Shown here: piece after piece, positions 1-9,117 of the stretch | Numbering within the stretch: position 1 is the first letter of the stretch | Layout: each line of letters begins with the position of its first letter | DNA from: Paraburkholderia sp. UYCP14C | GTDB taxonomy: Bacteria > Pseudomonadota > Gammaproteobacteria > Burkholderiales > Burkholderiaceae | Assembly: GCF_004197395.1 (NCBI RefSeq) | Contig: NZ_SELS01000017.1 | Coordinates: forward strand, 1-64,000 | Length of the DNA stretch: 64,000 nt | Reading direction: 5' to 3' | Program-made: the position numbers and the translations under genes | Notes under the pieces: generated by a model | Told to the model about the DNA's origin: nothing | The model's database searches: none | Seen by the model: the letters and a program-made list of their open reading frames with translations, nothing else

Positions 1-327
1 TCTTCAACATCAACTACTCCAGTTTGGATCACACGTTTTACCCCAACTCTGTGTCCAGAAAAACCGGAGCCGCCGCACTACGCGCAGATGCAGCCGGTCT
101 ACGACAACCAGCCGGTGTACGTGCGGCAGGACTATCCTCAGCCGCCTGTGCAGTACGTGCCGGTTTATCCGCAGGCGCAATACGATGAAATGCCGCAGGT
201 CGTGGAAACGGTCATTCAACCGGTCGCGCCAGTCGCTTATCAGGTTTACCGTCCGCCCGTTTATTATGCTCAGCCGCGCATGTATGCGTATCGCGCGCCG
301 GTATATAGCTATCGTATGTGGCGTTGA
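1..327 (+). CDS. C-terminal part of a Tyr/Pro/Gln-rich protein (5' end outside window)
   Basis: The frame is open from the first base of the window to a TGA at 325-327, so the gene probably starts upstream. The visible 108 residues are dominated by Tyr, Pro, Gln and Val with repeated PVY/YAQP-like patches (from about 88 onward) and contain no recognisable domain. Such compositions occur at the ends of exported or envelope-associated proteins, but no signal or anchor is visible here. An internal ATG at 88 could also serve as a start for a 79-residue protein. A strong hairpin terminator lies about 85 bases downstream. Function unknown. Confidence 0.5.
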   Translation, partial: SSTSTTPVWITRFTPTLCPEKPEPPHYAQMQPVYDNQPVYVRQDYPQPPVQYVPVYPQAQYDEMPQVVETVIQPVAPVAYQVYRPPVYYAQPRMYAYRAPVYSYRMWR

Positions 328-411
328 GGTATCGCGCGAGTCGTGGCGGTGCTCCGCAACAGTGGAGCGCCGCGGCGAATGCTCGCTCGCATCGATTGAA
401 TGGTCGATAGG

Positions 412-457
412 AAGTACTCAGCCCGGCGCATTCGCGTCGGGCTGAGTACTTTCTTTT
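412..457 (+). terminator. Rho-independent terminator
   Basis: A 14-bp perfect inverted repeat (412-425 and 438-451) with a 12-base loop is followed by TCTTTT. It follows the Tyr-rich gene. The BON gene converging from the minus strand ends at 470, so the hairpin may serve both. Confidence 0.8.
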
Positions 458-469
458 ATTCGCTTTGCG

Positions 470-856
470 CTAATGGCCGCTGGCGCCTCTCGTGCGCACA
501 TTCAGATGGTTATTCACCTGTCTGACTCCGCGCACCGATCTCGCGACACTGCCCGCGCGTTGCACCTGGGCGCGCTGCGGCACCCAACCGGTCAGCGTCA
601 CGATACCGCGGCGCGTCTGCACGTGAATCCCCGTTGAATGCAGGTTCGGTGTGCGCGAGAGCGCGCGCCGAACGTCGCGGGTGATCTCGCTATCGGGTCT
701 GTTGCGAGCCGGCGACGCCGCGATGGATTGGCTTGGCACGGATGCATCGTTCGGCATGCCGCCACTGGTTTGCGCATTTGCACAGGTCGCCGTGCCGAGC
801 GCAATCGCTGCCGCGGCAATTGCGCCGATTATGGTGCTCGCGCTGTCTTTTCTCAC
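470..856 (-). CDS. BON domain-containing exported protein
   Basis: This is a 128-residue protein with an N-terminal signal peptide: a basic start, a hydrophobic Ala-rich stretch and an ANAQ-type cleavage region near residue 29. One BON domain covers about residues 55-122, with the typical DVRRAL start, a GIVTLTGWV strand and a GVRQVNNHL end. BON proteins such as OsmY sit in the periplasm and bind membranes or help folding under osmotic stress. The start is a GTG at 856 preceded by a perfect AGGAGG five bases upstream. A similar protein is encoded at 9118-9489. The domain call is firm; the physiological role is inferred from the family. Confidence 0.85.
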   Translation of the reverse strand: MRKDSASTIIGAIAAAAIALGTATCANAQTSGGMPNDASVPSQSIAASPARNRPDSEITRDVRRALSRTPNLHSTGIHVQTRRGIVTLTGWVPQRAQVQRAGSVARSVRGVRQVNNHLNVRTRGASGH

Positions 857-899
857 ACGTCCTCCTGTACCACCCGGTTTGAACGGCGCACGAAGTTCT

Positions 900-1199
900 C
901 ACTTCTCGCGTGATGCCATGCATGCGATCGACGTGATCGTCGAGTCGCGCGACGGAATCCGCGAGAAACTTCGCGCGTGCAATGAGATGAAACGCCGGCA
1001 ACGCGACCACCAGAATGACGAGCGCCGCCGGAACCATCATTACCGCGAGCGATTCCGGCTCGATGCCGCTCGCCGCGCCGCAGACCGGGCCGGCGCGGAG
1101 AGTCGCCGCAGCCATGCCAGTGTAGTGCATGCCGCTCATCGCGATGCCCATGAGCGGCGCGGTGCCGATGCGTTCGCGGGTCAGTTGCTCGTGCTCCAC
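900..1199 (-). pseudogene. Remnant of an MHYT-domain sensor protein
   Basis: The minus strand encodes a fragment with the diagnostic motif SGMHYTGMAA, then a hydrophobic segment (LVILVVALPAF). This matches the last repeat of the MHYT integral-membrane sensor domain, which normally has several such repeats followed by signalling domains. Upstream the same frame meets a stop near 1263, and no output domain follows; the frame simply runs on into the BON gene. No usable start with a ribosome binding site is seen. It is therefore most likely a gene fragment. Boundaries are approximate. Confidence 0.55.
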
Positions 1200-1328
1200 G
1201 GTGCGCGGCGTATATTTGATCGTTCCCGGCTTTGCACGGTTGCGATACGATGTTGCGCTTCATCGATCTGAAAACCGCCGCGCGGATGAGCTTGCTCGCG
1301 CAAGCGCCGTCGGGCGCAGAGGACGCCA

Positions 1329-1859
1329 TTGAATTCGAGACTTTCTATTCGCGACGGCAATCCCGACGAATTGGCCAGACTGGGTCAATTGCTGGTCAAA
1401 GTTTATGCCGCGCTACCGGGCTTTCCGAAGCCCGAAGAACAGCCGGGCTATTACGACATGCTCGCCCATATCGCCCGCTTCACCGAAAAGCCGGGCACGC
1501 GTGTGCTGGTCGCGCTATCGGAATCGAATGAACTGGTAGGTGGGGTCGTGTACTTCTCCGATATGGCGCAGTACGGATCGGGCGGAGCCGCGACCGCGGT
1601 GAAGAACGCTTCCGGTATCCGGCTGCTCGGCGTCGATCCGGAATACCGCGGTCAGGGCGCGGGCAAGGCCTTGACGCTCGCGTGTATCGACCTCGCGCGT
1701 CAAAGCGGACACGCCGAGGTCGTTTTGCATACCACCATGGCGATGCAGTCAGCGTGGGCCATGTACGAGAGACTCGGCTTCGTGCGCTCGGAAGATCTGG
1801 ATTTTTCCCAGCAGGAATTGGCGGTATATGGGTTCAGGCTGCGGCTCGGCGGCAACTGA
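1329..1859 (+). CDS. GNAT family N-acetyltransferase
   Basis: This 176-residue protein carries the acetyl-CoA binding signature of GNAT enzymes, VDPEYRGQGAGKAL, near residues 100-113, followed by the helix with LARQSGHAEVVLHTT and the conserved AMYERLGFVRSEDLDF close to the C-terminus. The whole chain is one GNAT fold. It would transfer an acetyl group to an amine substrate that cannot be named from sequence. The start chosen is a TTG at 1329, which gives full domain length; no better ATG is in frame upstream. It stands alone on the plus strand, divergent from the MHYT remnant. Confidence 0.85.
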   Translation: MNSRLSIRDGNPDELARLGQLLVKVYAALPGFPKPEEQPGYYDMLAHIARFTEKPGTRVLVALSESNELVGGVVYFSDMAQYGSGGAATAVKNASGIRLLGVDPEYRGQGAGKALTLACIDLARQSGHAEVVLHTTMAMQSAWAMYERLGFVRSEDLDFSQQELAVYGFRLRLGGN

Positions 1860-2129
1860 CGCCGCTGAGGCCCCGTGAAGGCGTTCCGGCTATTGCGGTT
1901 GCCGGTCGCCCAGTAGCGCATTCGTCGCGACGACCGTGCAGTAAGTCTGTGTCGGTGTCGATAGGGTTCCGGCAGACTTTGCCGTATTGCCGCCATCGAT
2001 AGCCTGTATGATGGCGGGCTCGCGCCCGGACCAGCGTCCCGCGCGGGCGGCTTGCGCGGATCGCGGGCCGTCTGCCGCGCCCACCGGGCCGCAACGCATC
2101 CATTCACGATGACCCAGAGGAAGACCGCC

Positions 2130-2450
2130 ATGACGGCTGCAACGCAATTCGACCAGGTTTCTGTTGTCAAACGAGCGAACGTGTACTTCGACGGCAAATG
2201 CGTGTCGCACACCGTGCTGTTCGCCGATGGCACACGCAAGACGCTCGGCGTGATCCTGCCCGGCACGCTGAACTTCGGCACCGACGCGCCGGAACTGATG
2301 GAAGTGCAGGCGGGCAAGTGCCGCATCCGCCTCGACGGCAGCGATGAGTGGAAGACCTATGGCGCGGGCGAATCGTTCTCGGTGCCGGGCAAGAGCCGCT
2401 TCGATATCGATGTGGTTGAAACGCTGGACTACGTTTGCAGCTATCTGTAA
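2130..2450 (+). CDS. ppnP: Pyrimidine/purine nucleoside phosphorylase (PpnP, DUF1255)
   Basis: The 106-residue single-domain cupin matches the PpnP/YaiE family (E. coli protein about 94 residues). Features include [16 protein letters not shown], the core [21 protein letters not shown] and the end [16 protein letters not shown]. PpnP phosphorolyses several nucleosides to the free base and ribose-1-phosphate in the cytosol. The ATG at 2130 follows an AGAGGA Shine-Dalgarno; an in-frame ATG at 2109 is a less likely start. It is monocistronic. An inverted repeat at 2464-2497 lies just after the stop. Confidence 0.92.
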   Translation: MTAATQFDQVSVVKRANVYFDGKCVSHTVLFADGTRKTLGVILPGTLNFGTDAPELMEVQAGKCRIRLDGSDEWKTYGAGESFSVPGKSRFDIDVVETLDYVCSYL

Positions 2451-2689
2451 GCGGTTTTAGAGCGCGTGCAATGGGATTACAAAGACCTGTTGCACGCAGC
2501 GAGGACGGTTTGGGCAACGGGCCCGCACTATCCGTTCAAAACAGTTGAAGCGACAACACGCTCGCATTCGCGAGCGCATGCGTGAGCCAGGTGCTCGGAA
2601 CGGGCCGGCCGTTACGCTTCGCTTCAAGCTTCTTTTCGTTAAAGCCGCCAGCGCGCGCAATGTAGGCTCCGTTCGCGATTGCCGGGATC

Positions 2690-3337
2690 TTACGCCGTCT
2701 CTTTCGCCGCAATCTCCTCGATCACCTGCACGAATTGCTCGACCGGCTGGCCGCCCGTCACCAGATAGCGACGGTTGAAAATGATCGACGGCACCGATTG
2801 AATGCCCATTTCCTGGTTGTTCTTCTCCGCTTCGCGCACTTCACCGGCATACGCGCCGCTCGTCAGCACTTCGCGCGCTTCATTGGCGTCGAGTCCGACC
2901 GACTGGGCCGCTTCGACCAGCACGTCATGATTGCCCGGATTCTTGCCGTCGGTGTGATACGCGCGCAATAGCGCGAGCTTCAGCGGCAATTGTCGGCCCT
3001 TCAGACCGGCCCAATGCAGCAGACGGTGTGCGTCGAACGTGTTGTAGGTGCGGGTGCGCGGTCCGAAATCGAAGCCGACGCTCGCGCCGCGTTCGCGGAT
3101 CATCGTCTGCGTTTCGGCGATCTGCGCGGCCGTGCGACCGTATTTCTTGCCGAGATACTCGACGATGTCTTCACCGTCCGGTCCCATCTGCGGATTCAGT
3201 TCGAACGGATGCACGACGATGCGCGCGTCGATCTTGTCCTGAAGCCGCGCGAGCGCGAGCTGCAGCGACGACAGACCGATCGCGCACCACGGGCAGGCGA
3301 TGTCGGAAACGAAATCGATGGTGAGCTGCTGTTTCAT
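2690..3337 (-). CDS. DsbA family oxidoreductase (FrnE-like)
   Basis: This 215-residue protein opens with a thioredoxin-fold strand leading into CPWC (Cys15, Cys18). The DSBA-type helical insertion follows, then the cis-Pro region GIQSVPSIIFNRRYLVTGGQP near the end. There is no signal peptide, so it is a cytosolic FrnE-type protein rather than periplasmic DsbA. FrnE homologues are linked to oxidative-stress resistance or to maturation reactions. The ATG at 3337 is chosen because it places the first strand at the N-terminus; an upstream frame extension lacks homologous character. It is divergent from the 2OG oxygenase at 3550. Confidence 0.9.
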   Translation of the reverse strand: MKQQLTIDFVSDIACPWCAIGLSSLQLALARLQDKIDARIVVHPFELNPQMGPDGEDIVEYLGKKYGRTAAQIAETQTMIRERGASVGFDFGPRTRTYNTFDAHRLLHWAGLKGRQLPLKLALLRAYHTDGKNPGNHDVLVEAAQSVGLDANEAREVLTSGAYAGEVREAEKNNQEMGIQSVPSIIFNRRYLVTGGQPVEQFVQVIEEIAAKETA

Positions 3338-3549
3338 GGTTGTCCCTGGCGGAATGAAGTGCGGTGCGGCCGGACCAATGCGGCCGCAACGATACCGAGA
3401 GCGTAGCGTGAATCGTCCGCCCGTGCAGTGCCGCCGAATTTGACCGCAAGACCCGGAGTGTTTTCCCGCCACCACGCTCGTACACTAGGGTCATCGAGCT
3501 ACCTACTTTCACGGCGCCGGCAACGAGCCAGGTCGCCCACTCATCGACG

Positions 3550-4278
3550 ATGAACGCAATCGCTCCCACCCAAACCATCGGCCAACGTGTCGACGCACTC
3601 GACTGGCCGCGGATCGAACACGATCTCGATCAGTACGGCTGCGCCGCCGTGCCGCAACTGTTGACGCCGCGCGAATGCGACGCGCTGAGCGCGCTTTATC
3701 CACGCGACGCGCTCTATCGCAGCCGTATCGTGATGGCACGCCACGGCTTCGGGCGCGGCGAATACAAGTACTTTGCGTATCCGCTGCCGCCGCTCGTCGA
3801 CGGCTTGCGCGGCTCGCTCTATCCACACCTCGTGCCGGTCGCGAACCGCTGGAATAGGGCGATGGGCATCGATGTGCGCTATCCGCCTGAGCATACGGAT
3901 TTCATTCGACGCTGCCATGACGCCGGCCAGCTGCGGCCGACGCCGCTGATCCTGCAATACGGCGAGGGCGATTACAACTGCCTGCATCAGGATCTGTACG
4001 GCGAACACGTGTTCCCGCTGCAGGTCGCAGTGCTGCTGTCGGAGCCGGGGCGCGACTTCACCGGCGGCGAGTTCGTGATGACCGAGCAGCGTCCGCGCAT
4101 GCAGTCGCGCGCCGAAGTCGTGCCGCTCGCGAAGGGCGACGCGGTCGTGTTCACCGTGAACAGCCGGCCGGTGCAGGGTACGCGCGGGCCGTATCGCGTG
4201 AATCTGCGGCATGGCGTGAGCCGTTTGCGCTCGGGACATCGGCATACGGTCGGCATCATCTTTCATGATGCGCTGTGA
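3550..4278 (+). CDS. 2OG-Fe(II) oxygenase family protein
   Basis: This 242-residue protein has the double-stranded beta-helix iron site: HQD at residues 146-148 (His and Asp ligands), then a distal LRHGVSR (His221) and a closing RHTVGIIFHD segment. The layout matches bacterial 2OG-Fe(II) dioxygenases of unknown substrate. Such enzymes couple decarboxylation of 2-oxoglutarate to hydroxylation or dealkylation. It is divergent from the DsbA-like gene, with 212 bases between them. No partner gene reveals the substrate. The iron-binding assignment is firm; which C-terminal His is the third ligand is inferred. Confidence 0.8.
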   Translation: MNAIAPTQTIGQRVDALDWPRIEHDLDQYGCAAVPQLLTPRECDALSALYPRDALYRSRIVMARHGFGRGEYKYFAYPLPPLVDGLRGSLYPHLVPVANRWNRAMGIDVRYPPEHTDFIRRCHDAGQLRPTPLILQYGEGDYNCLHQDLYGEHVFPLQVAVLLSEPGRDFTGGEFVMTEQRPRMQSRAEVVPLAKGDAVVFTVNSRPVQGTRGPYRVNLRHGVSRLRSGHRHTVGIIFHDAL

Positions 4279-4382
4279 GGACCGCGGTCGGCGCAATGGC
4301 GCGACACTGCGCGCCGTGAGACGATAACGGCCACGCTTGCAGCGATCCGCCGTCATTGTCGTCAGACCCGTCGCCTCGTCCC

Positions 4383-5285
4383 ATGGAAAACCTGCTCAAG
4401 AAGCTCGATCTCACTTCGCTGCGTCTGTTCGTCGCCGTTTGCCAGGAGCGCAATATCGCGCGCGCGGCGGAGCGCGAGTTCATCGCGTCGTCGGCGGTGA
4501 GCCGGCGCATTGCCGAGATCGAGGCGCTGATCGGCCTGCCGGTGATTCAGCGGCAGTCGCGCGGCATTACCGTGACGCCGGTCGGCGAAACCGTGCTGCG
4601 TTACGCGCTCGCGATCATCGGCAATATCGAGCAGATGAGCGCGGAGTTGTCGCGCTTTTCGACCGGCGTCAAAGGGCGCGTGCGGGTGGTCGCGAATCTG
4701 TCGTCGATCGTGCAGTTTCTGCCCGAAGACGTGGCCGCGTTCGGCCGCGCGTTCCCCGATGTATCGATCGAACTCGAAGAAGAAAACAGCGCGGACGTGC
4801 TGCGTATCGTCGACGAACATGGCGCGGACTTCGGCATCTGCAATCCGGTCGCCGGCAGCGAGGCGTTCGGGCAGGTGCCGTACCGCCAGGACCGGCTCGC
4901 GGTGCTCGTGCCGGGCGGGCATCGGCTCGCCGGCGTGGCGCGGGTGAGCTTCGACGATCTGCTGCACGACAGCTTCGTCGGCTTGCGCAGCGAAAGCGCG
5001 CTCACGCGCCTGCTCGCGCAGCAGGCGGCGAGCGCGGGCCGGCAGCTCGACGTGCGCATGCGCGTGAGCAGTCTCGACGCGCTGTGCCGGATGGTGCATG
5101 CGGGGCTCGGCATCGCGATCGTGCCCGAGCCGGTCGGCCTGCTCTACGTGAACACGCTCGACGTACGGCTGCTGCCGCTTGCCGATGCGTGGGCGGAGCG
5201 TCATCTGATCATCATCTTCAAGACGCGCGAGCAGTTGAGCGCGAGCGCGGCCGCGCTGGTGTCGTTCCTCGGCAATCAGCCTTAG
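4383..5285 (+). CDS. LysR family transcriptional regulator
   Basis: The 300-residue protein has an N-terminal winged helix-turn-helix (about residues 8-65: LTSLRLFVAV, then RAAEREFIASSAVSRRIAEIE) and a C-terminal LysR substrate-binding domain. The recognition helix carries SSAVSRRI rather than the commoner QPAVSRQI. It lies 132 bases upstream of, and on the same strand as, the aconitase-family gene and the MFS transporter, so it probably controls that module in response to a carboxylate. The ATG at 4383 is preferred; a TTG at 4356 would add nine residues. Confidence 0.9.
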   Translation: MENLLKKLDLTSLRLFVAVCQERNIARAAEREFIASSAVSRRIAEIEALIGLPVIQRQSRGITVTPVGETVLRYALAIIGNIEQMSAELSRFSTGVKGRVRVVANLSSIVQFLPEDVAAFGRAFPDVSIELEEENSADVLRIVDEHGADFGICNPVAGSEAFGQVPYRQDRLAVLVPGGHRLAGVARVSFDDLLHDSFVGLRSESALTRLLAQQAASAGRQLDVRMRVSSLDALCRMVHAGLGIAIVPEPVGLLYVNTLDVRLLPLADAWAERHLIIIFKTREQLSASAAALVSFLGNQP

Positions 5286-5417
5286 GCGATCCCCCACACG
5301 TGCGCTGAGCCGTGGCTTCCACATCGAGCATTAGCGAAACGAGACGGCAGCGTTGCCGTATGGGCACTTCGGCATCGGCCTTGCGCGCCGTATAGTGAGC
5401 GCAAGGAGAACGCAGTG

Positions 5418-7373
5418 ATGAGCGATACGATTCGTTTGGACAGCCGTGTGCTGTACCTGTCGCAAGACCCCGCCGTGATCGAGGCGCAACTGGCCGGCGA
5501 AAACTTCACGCGCGAAACGGCCGGCCCGTTGCGCGACAACGTGTCGACGGACGAGATCACGCCCGTCACCGTGATGCTCACCTACGACGAGCGCCTCGGC
5601 CAGTACCCGTACGTCGGCTTCAAGGCGGGTGAGCGTCTGCCGATCGGCCGCAACGCGGTGAAGGACGGCGGCTTTCGCGTGACCGTGGCGGGCAAGCGCT
5701 ACGGCAAGGGCTCGTCGCGCGAATCGAGCCCGCTCGCGGAGTTGTCCGCGGGTATTCGCCTGATCGTTGCGGAGAGCTTCGAGCGCATTTATCAGCAGAA
5801 CTGCGACAACATCGGCATTCTGACCACGACGGATTTTTCCGTGCTGGATCGCCTGCTCGCGGGCGAAGCGGTGCCGATCGACGAATTCCTGAAGGGCCGC
5901 GACGCGCTCACGCAGCAGATCATCCGCAGCGGCGGGTTGCTCGCCTATAGCCGGTTCGCGGACTGGCCGACGCCGGCCGAGCGCGCGAGCAATGCCGCGA
6001 ACGACGCGCCGGGCGCCGAGCCGAAAACGCTGGCCGAGAAAATCATCGACCGTCATCTGCATCCGGGCACCGCGAGAGCGCAGCGCGGCGACGGCGTGTT
6101 CATCGCCGCCGACTGGCGCTTCAGCCACGACTATTTCACCGGCATGTGCGCGCATCTGATGCATCGCGCGTTCGGCAAGCCCGCGCCGCTGCATGCACCG
6201 GATCACATCATCGCGTTCCAGGACCATCTGGTGCTCGCGCCGCAGAGCATCCCGCATGTGCGCGACGGACTGCTGCCGGGCGTCGCGAATCTGATGGAGG
6301 GGCACACGTCGTTCTCGCGCGACTACCCGGTGCGCTCGCACGGCGCGCTCGATGGCGTGCCGGGCTCCGAGGGCATCTGTCATGCGTTGATGGCCGAGCA
6401 ATACGCGCTGCCGGGGCAGGTCGCGTGCGGCACCGATTCGCATACGCCGCATTCGGGCGCGCTCGGCTGCCTCGCGTTCGGCGCGGGCGCGACCGAAATC
6501 GCCAATAGCTGGGTCACGGGCTATGTGCGCTGCAAGGTGCCGGAGACGCTGCGCATCGAGATCGATGGCCGCTTGCGTGACGGCGTAACCGCGAAGGACG
6601 TCGTGCTGCATCTGCTGCGGATGGACGCGATCCGCTCGGGCGGCGCGATCGGCCTCGTGTTCGAATACGGCGGCGCGGCGGTGCGCGCGATGTCGATCGA
6701 CGAACGCGCGACGCTGACCAACATGGTCGCGGAACTCGGTGGCTTCACCGGCATCGTCGAGCCGGACGAACGCACGGTCGCGTTCCTCAAGGAGCGGCGT
6801 GGCGTCGATTTCGAGCTGCAAGGCTGGATGAAAAGCGACGCAGGCGCGACCTATCGCGACACGATCCATATCGATGCGAACGCGATCGAACCGATGCTCG
6901 CGCGTCCGGGCGACCCCGGCAACGGCGTGCCGGCGCCGCGGTTAGAACAGGACGTCGCGATCGATATCGCGTATGGCGGTTCGTGCACCGCGGGCAAGCG
7001 CGAGGACTTCGATTTCTATCACGAGGTGCTGCGCTGGGGCGTCGAGCATGGCCTGCGCGTGCCCGAGCGCACGCGTCTGTATCTGCAATTCGGCACGATG
7101 GCGGTGCGTGCGTATTGCGAGGCGCAGGGCTATCTGCCGGTGTTCGAGCGCGCGGGCGTGACGCTCGTGATGCCCGGCTGCGGTTCGTGCGCGAACTGCG
7201 GGCCGGGACAATCGGCCAACGCGAACGACGTAACGATCAGCGCGATCAACCGCAATTTCCCCGGCCGTTCGGGGCCGGGCGAGGTGTGGCTCGCGAGCCC
7301 ATACACCGTTGCGGCGAGCGCGCTGGCCGGAAAAATCACCACGTTCGAACAATTGCGGCGCGCACACGGCTAG
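5418..7373 (+). CDS. Aconitase family hydro-lyase, fused with the small domain first
   Basis: This 651-residue protein joins a LeuD-like swivel domain (about residues 1-190, with GKGSSRESSP near residue 100) to a LeuC-like catalytic domain (about 200-651). The order is reversed compared with aconitases, which end with the swivel domain. Three candidate [4Fe-4S] ligands are present: Cys523 in GGSCT, and Cys588 and Cys591 in PGCGSC; a further Cys594 follows. The HTSFSRDYPVRSHG and CGTDSHTPHSG segments match the family active-site regions. It probably dehydrates or isomerises a malate-type hydroxy acid; the substrate is unknown. AGGAG at 5404 supports the ATG at 5418 (a GTG at 5415 is also possible). 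It sits between the LysR gene and an MFS transporter. Confidence 0.85.
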   Translation: MSDTIRLDSRVLYLSQDPAVIEAQLAGENFTRETAGPLRDNVSTDEITPVTVMLTYDERLGQYPYVGFKAGERLPIGRNAVKDGGFRVTVAGKRYGKGSSRESSPLAELSAGIRLIVAESFERIYQQNCDNIGILTTTDFSVLDRLLAGEAVPIDEFLKGRDALTQQIIRSGGLLAYSRFADWPTPAERASNAANDAPGAEPKTLAEKIIDRHLHPGTARAQRGDGVFIAADWRFSHDYFTGMCAHLMHRAFGKPAPLHAPDHIIAFQDHLVLAPQSIPHVRDGLLPGVANLMEGHTSFSRDYPVRSHGALDGVPGSEGICHALMAEQYALPGQVACGTDSHTPHSGALGCLAFGAGATEIANSWVTGYVRCKVPETLRIEIDGRLRDGVTAKDVVLHLLRMDAIRSGGAIGLVFEYGGAAVRAMSIDERATLTNMVAELGGFTGIVEPDERTVAFLKERRGVDFELQGWMKSDAGATYRDTIHIDANAIEPMLARPGDPGNGVPAPRLEQDVAIDIAYGGSCTAGKREDFDFYHEVLRWGVEHGLRVPERTRLYLQFGTMAVRAYCEAQGYLPVFERAGVTLVMPGCGSCANCGPGQSANANDVTISAINRNFPGRSGPGEVWLASPYTVAASALAGKITTFEQLRRAHG

Positions 7374-7527
7374 AATGCTGGCCGGAATCCGGCCGGGACA
7401 TCGTGGTGCATGCGGTGGTGCGTGCGACGCGCGAATCTACCCAAAGCCGGCATCGAATCGGCCGCGGCGAGCTATCAGCGTTGGCATGAAAGCAGTCGCA
7501 ACAGCAGTTGCAATGGAGACAGACAAC

Positions 7528-9006
7528 ATGGCATCCCCCGATCACGCGGGGTCCGTCGCACGCAGCGGCGGCAACGCGGCGCATTCCGCCGACGCGGCCG
7601 GCAGCGCCGCCCCTCCGGCAACGGACCACGCGTCACTCGACGCCGGCAGCATTTCGGCGCGCCTCGACCGGTTGCCCGCCACGCGCTCCATCTGGAAGCT
7701 CGTGGTGCTGCTGAGCCTCGGCTTCTTCTTCGAACTCTACGACCTGCTGTACTCCGGCTATATCGCGCCGGGCCTCGTGAAAAGCGGCATGCTGACCGCG
7801 ACCACGCATGGCCTGTTCGGCTCGACCGGCGTCGCGAGTTTCATCGCCGCGCTATTTAGCGGCCTGTTTATCGGCACGATCGCGTGCGGTTTTCTCGCGG
7901 ATCGCTTCGGGCGGCGCGCGGTGTTCACCGGGTCGCTGCTGTGGTACACCGCGGCGAACGTCGTGATGGCCTTTCAGGAGACTGCGACGGGCCTCAATTT
8001 CTGGCGCTTCGTCGCCGGGGTCGGGATCGGCGTCGAACTGGTGACGATCGGCACCTATATCTCCGAGCTGGTGCCGAAGCAGATCCGCGGCCGCGCGTTC
8101 GCGTGCGAGCAGGCGGTCGGCTTCACGGCCGTGCCGGTGGTCGCGTTTCTGTCGTTTCTGCTGGTGCCGCGCACGCTGTTCGGTCTCGACGGCTGGCGCT
8201 GGGTCGTGCTGATCGGTGCGCACGGCGCGCTATTCGTCTGGTGGATTCGCCGCGCGTTGCCGGAAAGCCCCCGTTGGCTCGCGCAGCAAGGGCGTCTGGA
8301 CGAAGCCGATCGCGTGATGAGCGCGCTCGAGGCGAAGGTGCGCAACGAATACGGCCGCGAGTTGCCGCCGCCGGCGCCGCCTGTGCCGGTCGCGCCGCGC
8401 GGTAGCTTCCGCGACATGTGGGTGCCGCCGTACCGCAGCCGCACGCTGATGATGACGATCTTCAACATCTTCCAGACGGTCGGCTTCTATGGCTTCGCGA
8501 ACTGGGTGCCGACGCTGCTGATCAAGCAGGGCATCACGATCACGACGAGCCTGATGTATTCGAGCGTGATCGCGTTGGCCGCGCCGATCGGACCGATCAT
8601 CGGGCTCTTTATCGGTGACCGCTTCGAGCGCAAGACGGTGATCGTGGTGATGGCCGGCGTCAATATCGTGTGCGGGCTGTGGTTCAGCCAGGCATCGGGC
8701 GCGGTGTTGCTGGTGAGCCTCGGGGTGGGCCTGACGCTGGCCGGCAACATCATTTCGTACAGTTTTCACGCGTATCAGGCCGAGCTGTTTCCCACCAGCA
8801 TCCGCGCGCGCGCGGTCGGCTTCGTCTATTCGTGGAGCCGTTTTTCCGCAATATTTACGGCCTTTCTGATCGCGGCCGTATTGCGCTACTTCGGCACGAC
8901 CGGCGTGTTCGTGTTCATCGCGGGCGCGATGCTGATCGTGATGCTGGCGATCGGCTTGATGGGGCCGAAGACGAAAGGGCTCGAACTCGAGAAGATATCC
9001 ACATAG
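7528..9006 (+). CDS. MFS transporter (sugar/metabolite:H+ symporter type)
   Basis: This 492-residue protein has a disordered Ala/Ser/Pro-rich N-terminus (about 50 residues) and then twelve predicted membrane spans. Between spans 2 and 3 it has the MFS signature GFLADRFGRRAVF; the repeat GLFIGDRFERKTV lies in the second half. LPESPRWL follows span 6. The ATG at 7528 has GGAGAC at the right spacing; upstream ATGs in the same frame lack this. It follows the fused dehydratase by 154 bases and probably imports that enzyme's substrate (context inference). A hairpin directly follows the stop. Confidence 0.88.
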   Translation: MASPDHAGSVARSGGNAAHSADAAGSAAPPATDHASLDAGSISARLDRLPATRSIWKLVVLLSLGFFFELYDLLYSGYIAPGLVKSGMLTATTHGLFGSTGVASFIAALFSGLFIGTIACGFLADRFGRRAVFTGSLLWYTAANVVMAFQETATGLNFWRFVAGVGIGVELVTIGTYISELVPKQIRGRAFACEQAVGFTAVPVVAFLSFLLVPRTLFGLDGWRWVVLIGAHGALFVWWIRRALPESPRWLAQQGRLDEADRVMSALEAKVRNEYGRELPPPAPPVPVAPRGSFRDMWVPPYRSRTLMMTIFNIFQTVGFYGFANWVPTLLIKQGITITTSLMYSSVIALAAPIGPIIGLFIGDRFERKTVIVVMAGVNIVCGLWFSQASGAVLLVSLGVGLTLAGNIISYSFHAYQAELFPTSIRARAVGFVYSWSRFSAIFTAFLIAAVLRYFGTTGVFVFIAGAMLIVMLAIGLMGPKTKGLELEKIST

Positions 9007-9007
9007 C

Positions 9008-9033
9008 AAGGGCCGGCTTTCGAGCCGGCCCTT
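9008..9033 (+). terminator. Terminator-like hairpin with UUCG loop
   Basis: A perfect 11-bp inverted repeat (9008-9018 and 9023-9033) with loop TTCG lies immediately after the MFS stop codon. There is no long T-run after it, but the stem is very stable. It closes the LysR/dehydratase/MFS module. Confidence 0.7.
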
Positions 9034-9117
9034 CGCCATGTACCGCATTGGTTCAGCCATCAATGCAATGCGCAGTCAGACAGTCGGTCTTCCTGCAAAG
9101 TGTGGTCCAGGACCGCT

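Noticed and set aside
2464-2497. Inverted repeat GCGTGCAA / TTGCACGC after ppnP as a terminator
   Set aside because: The 18-base loop and absence of a T-run make it a weak terminator; mentioned only in the ppnP entry.
5331-6869. A 512-codon open frame on the minus strand opposite the aconitase-family gene
   Set aside because: Its product is Arg/His/Ala-rich with no domain; it is the usual antisense shadow of a GC-rich gene with strong third-position bias.
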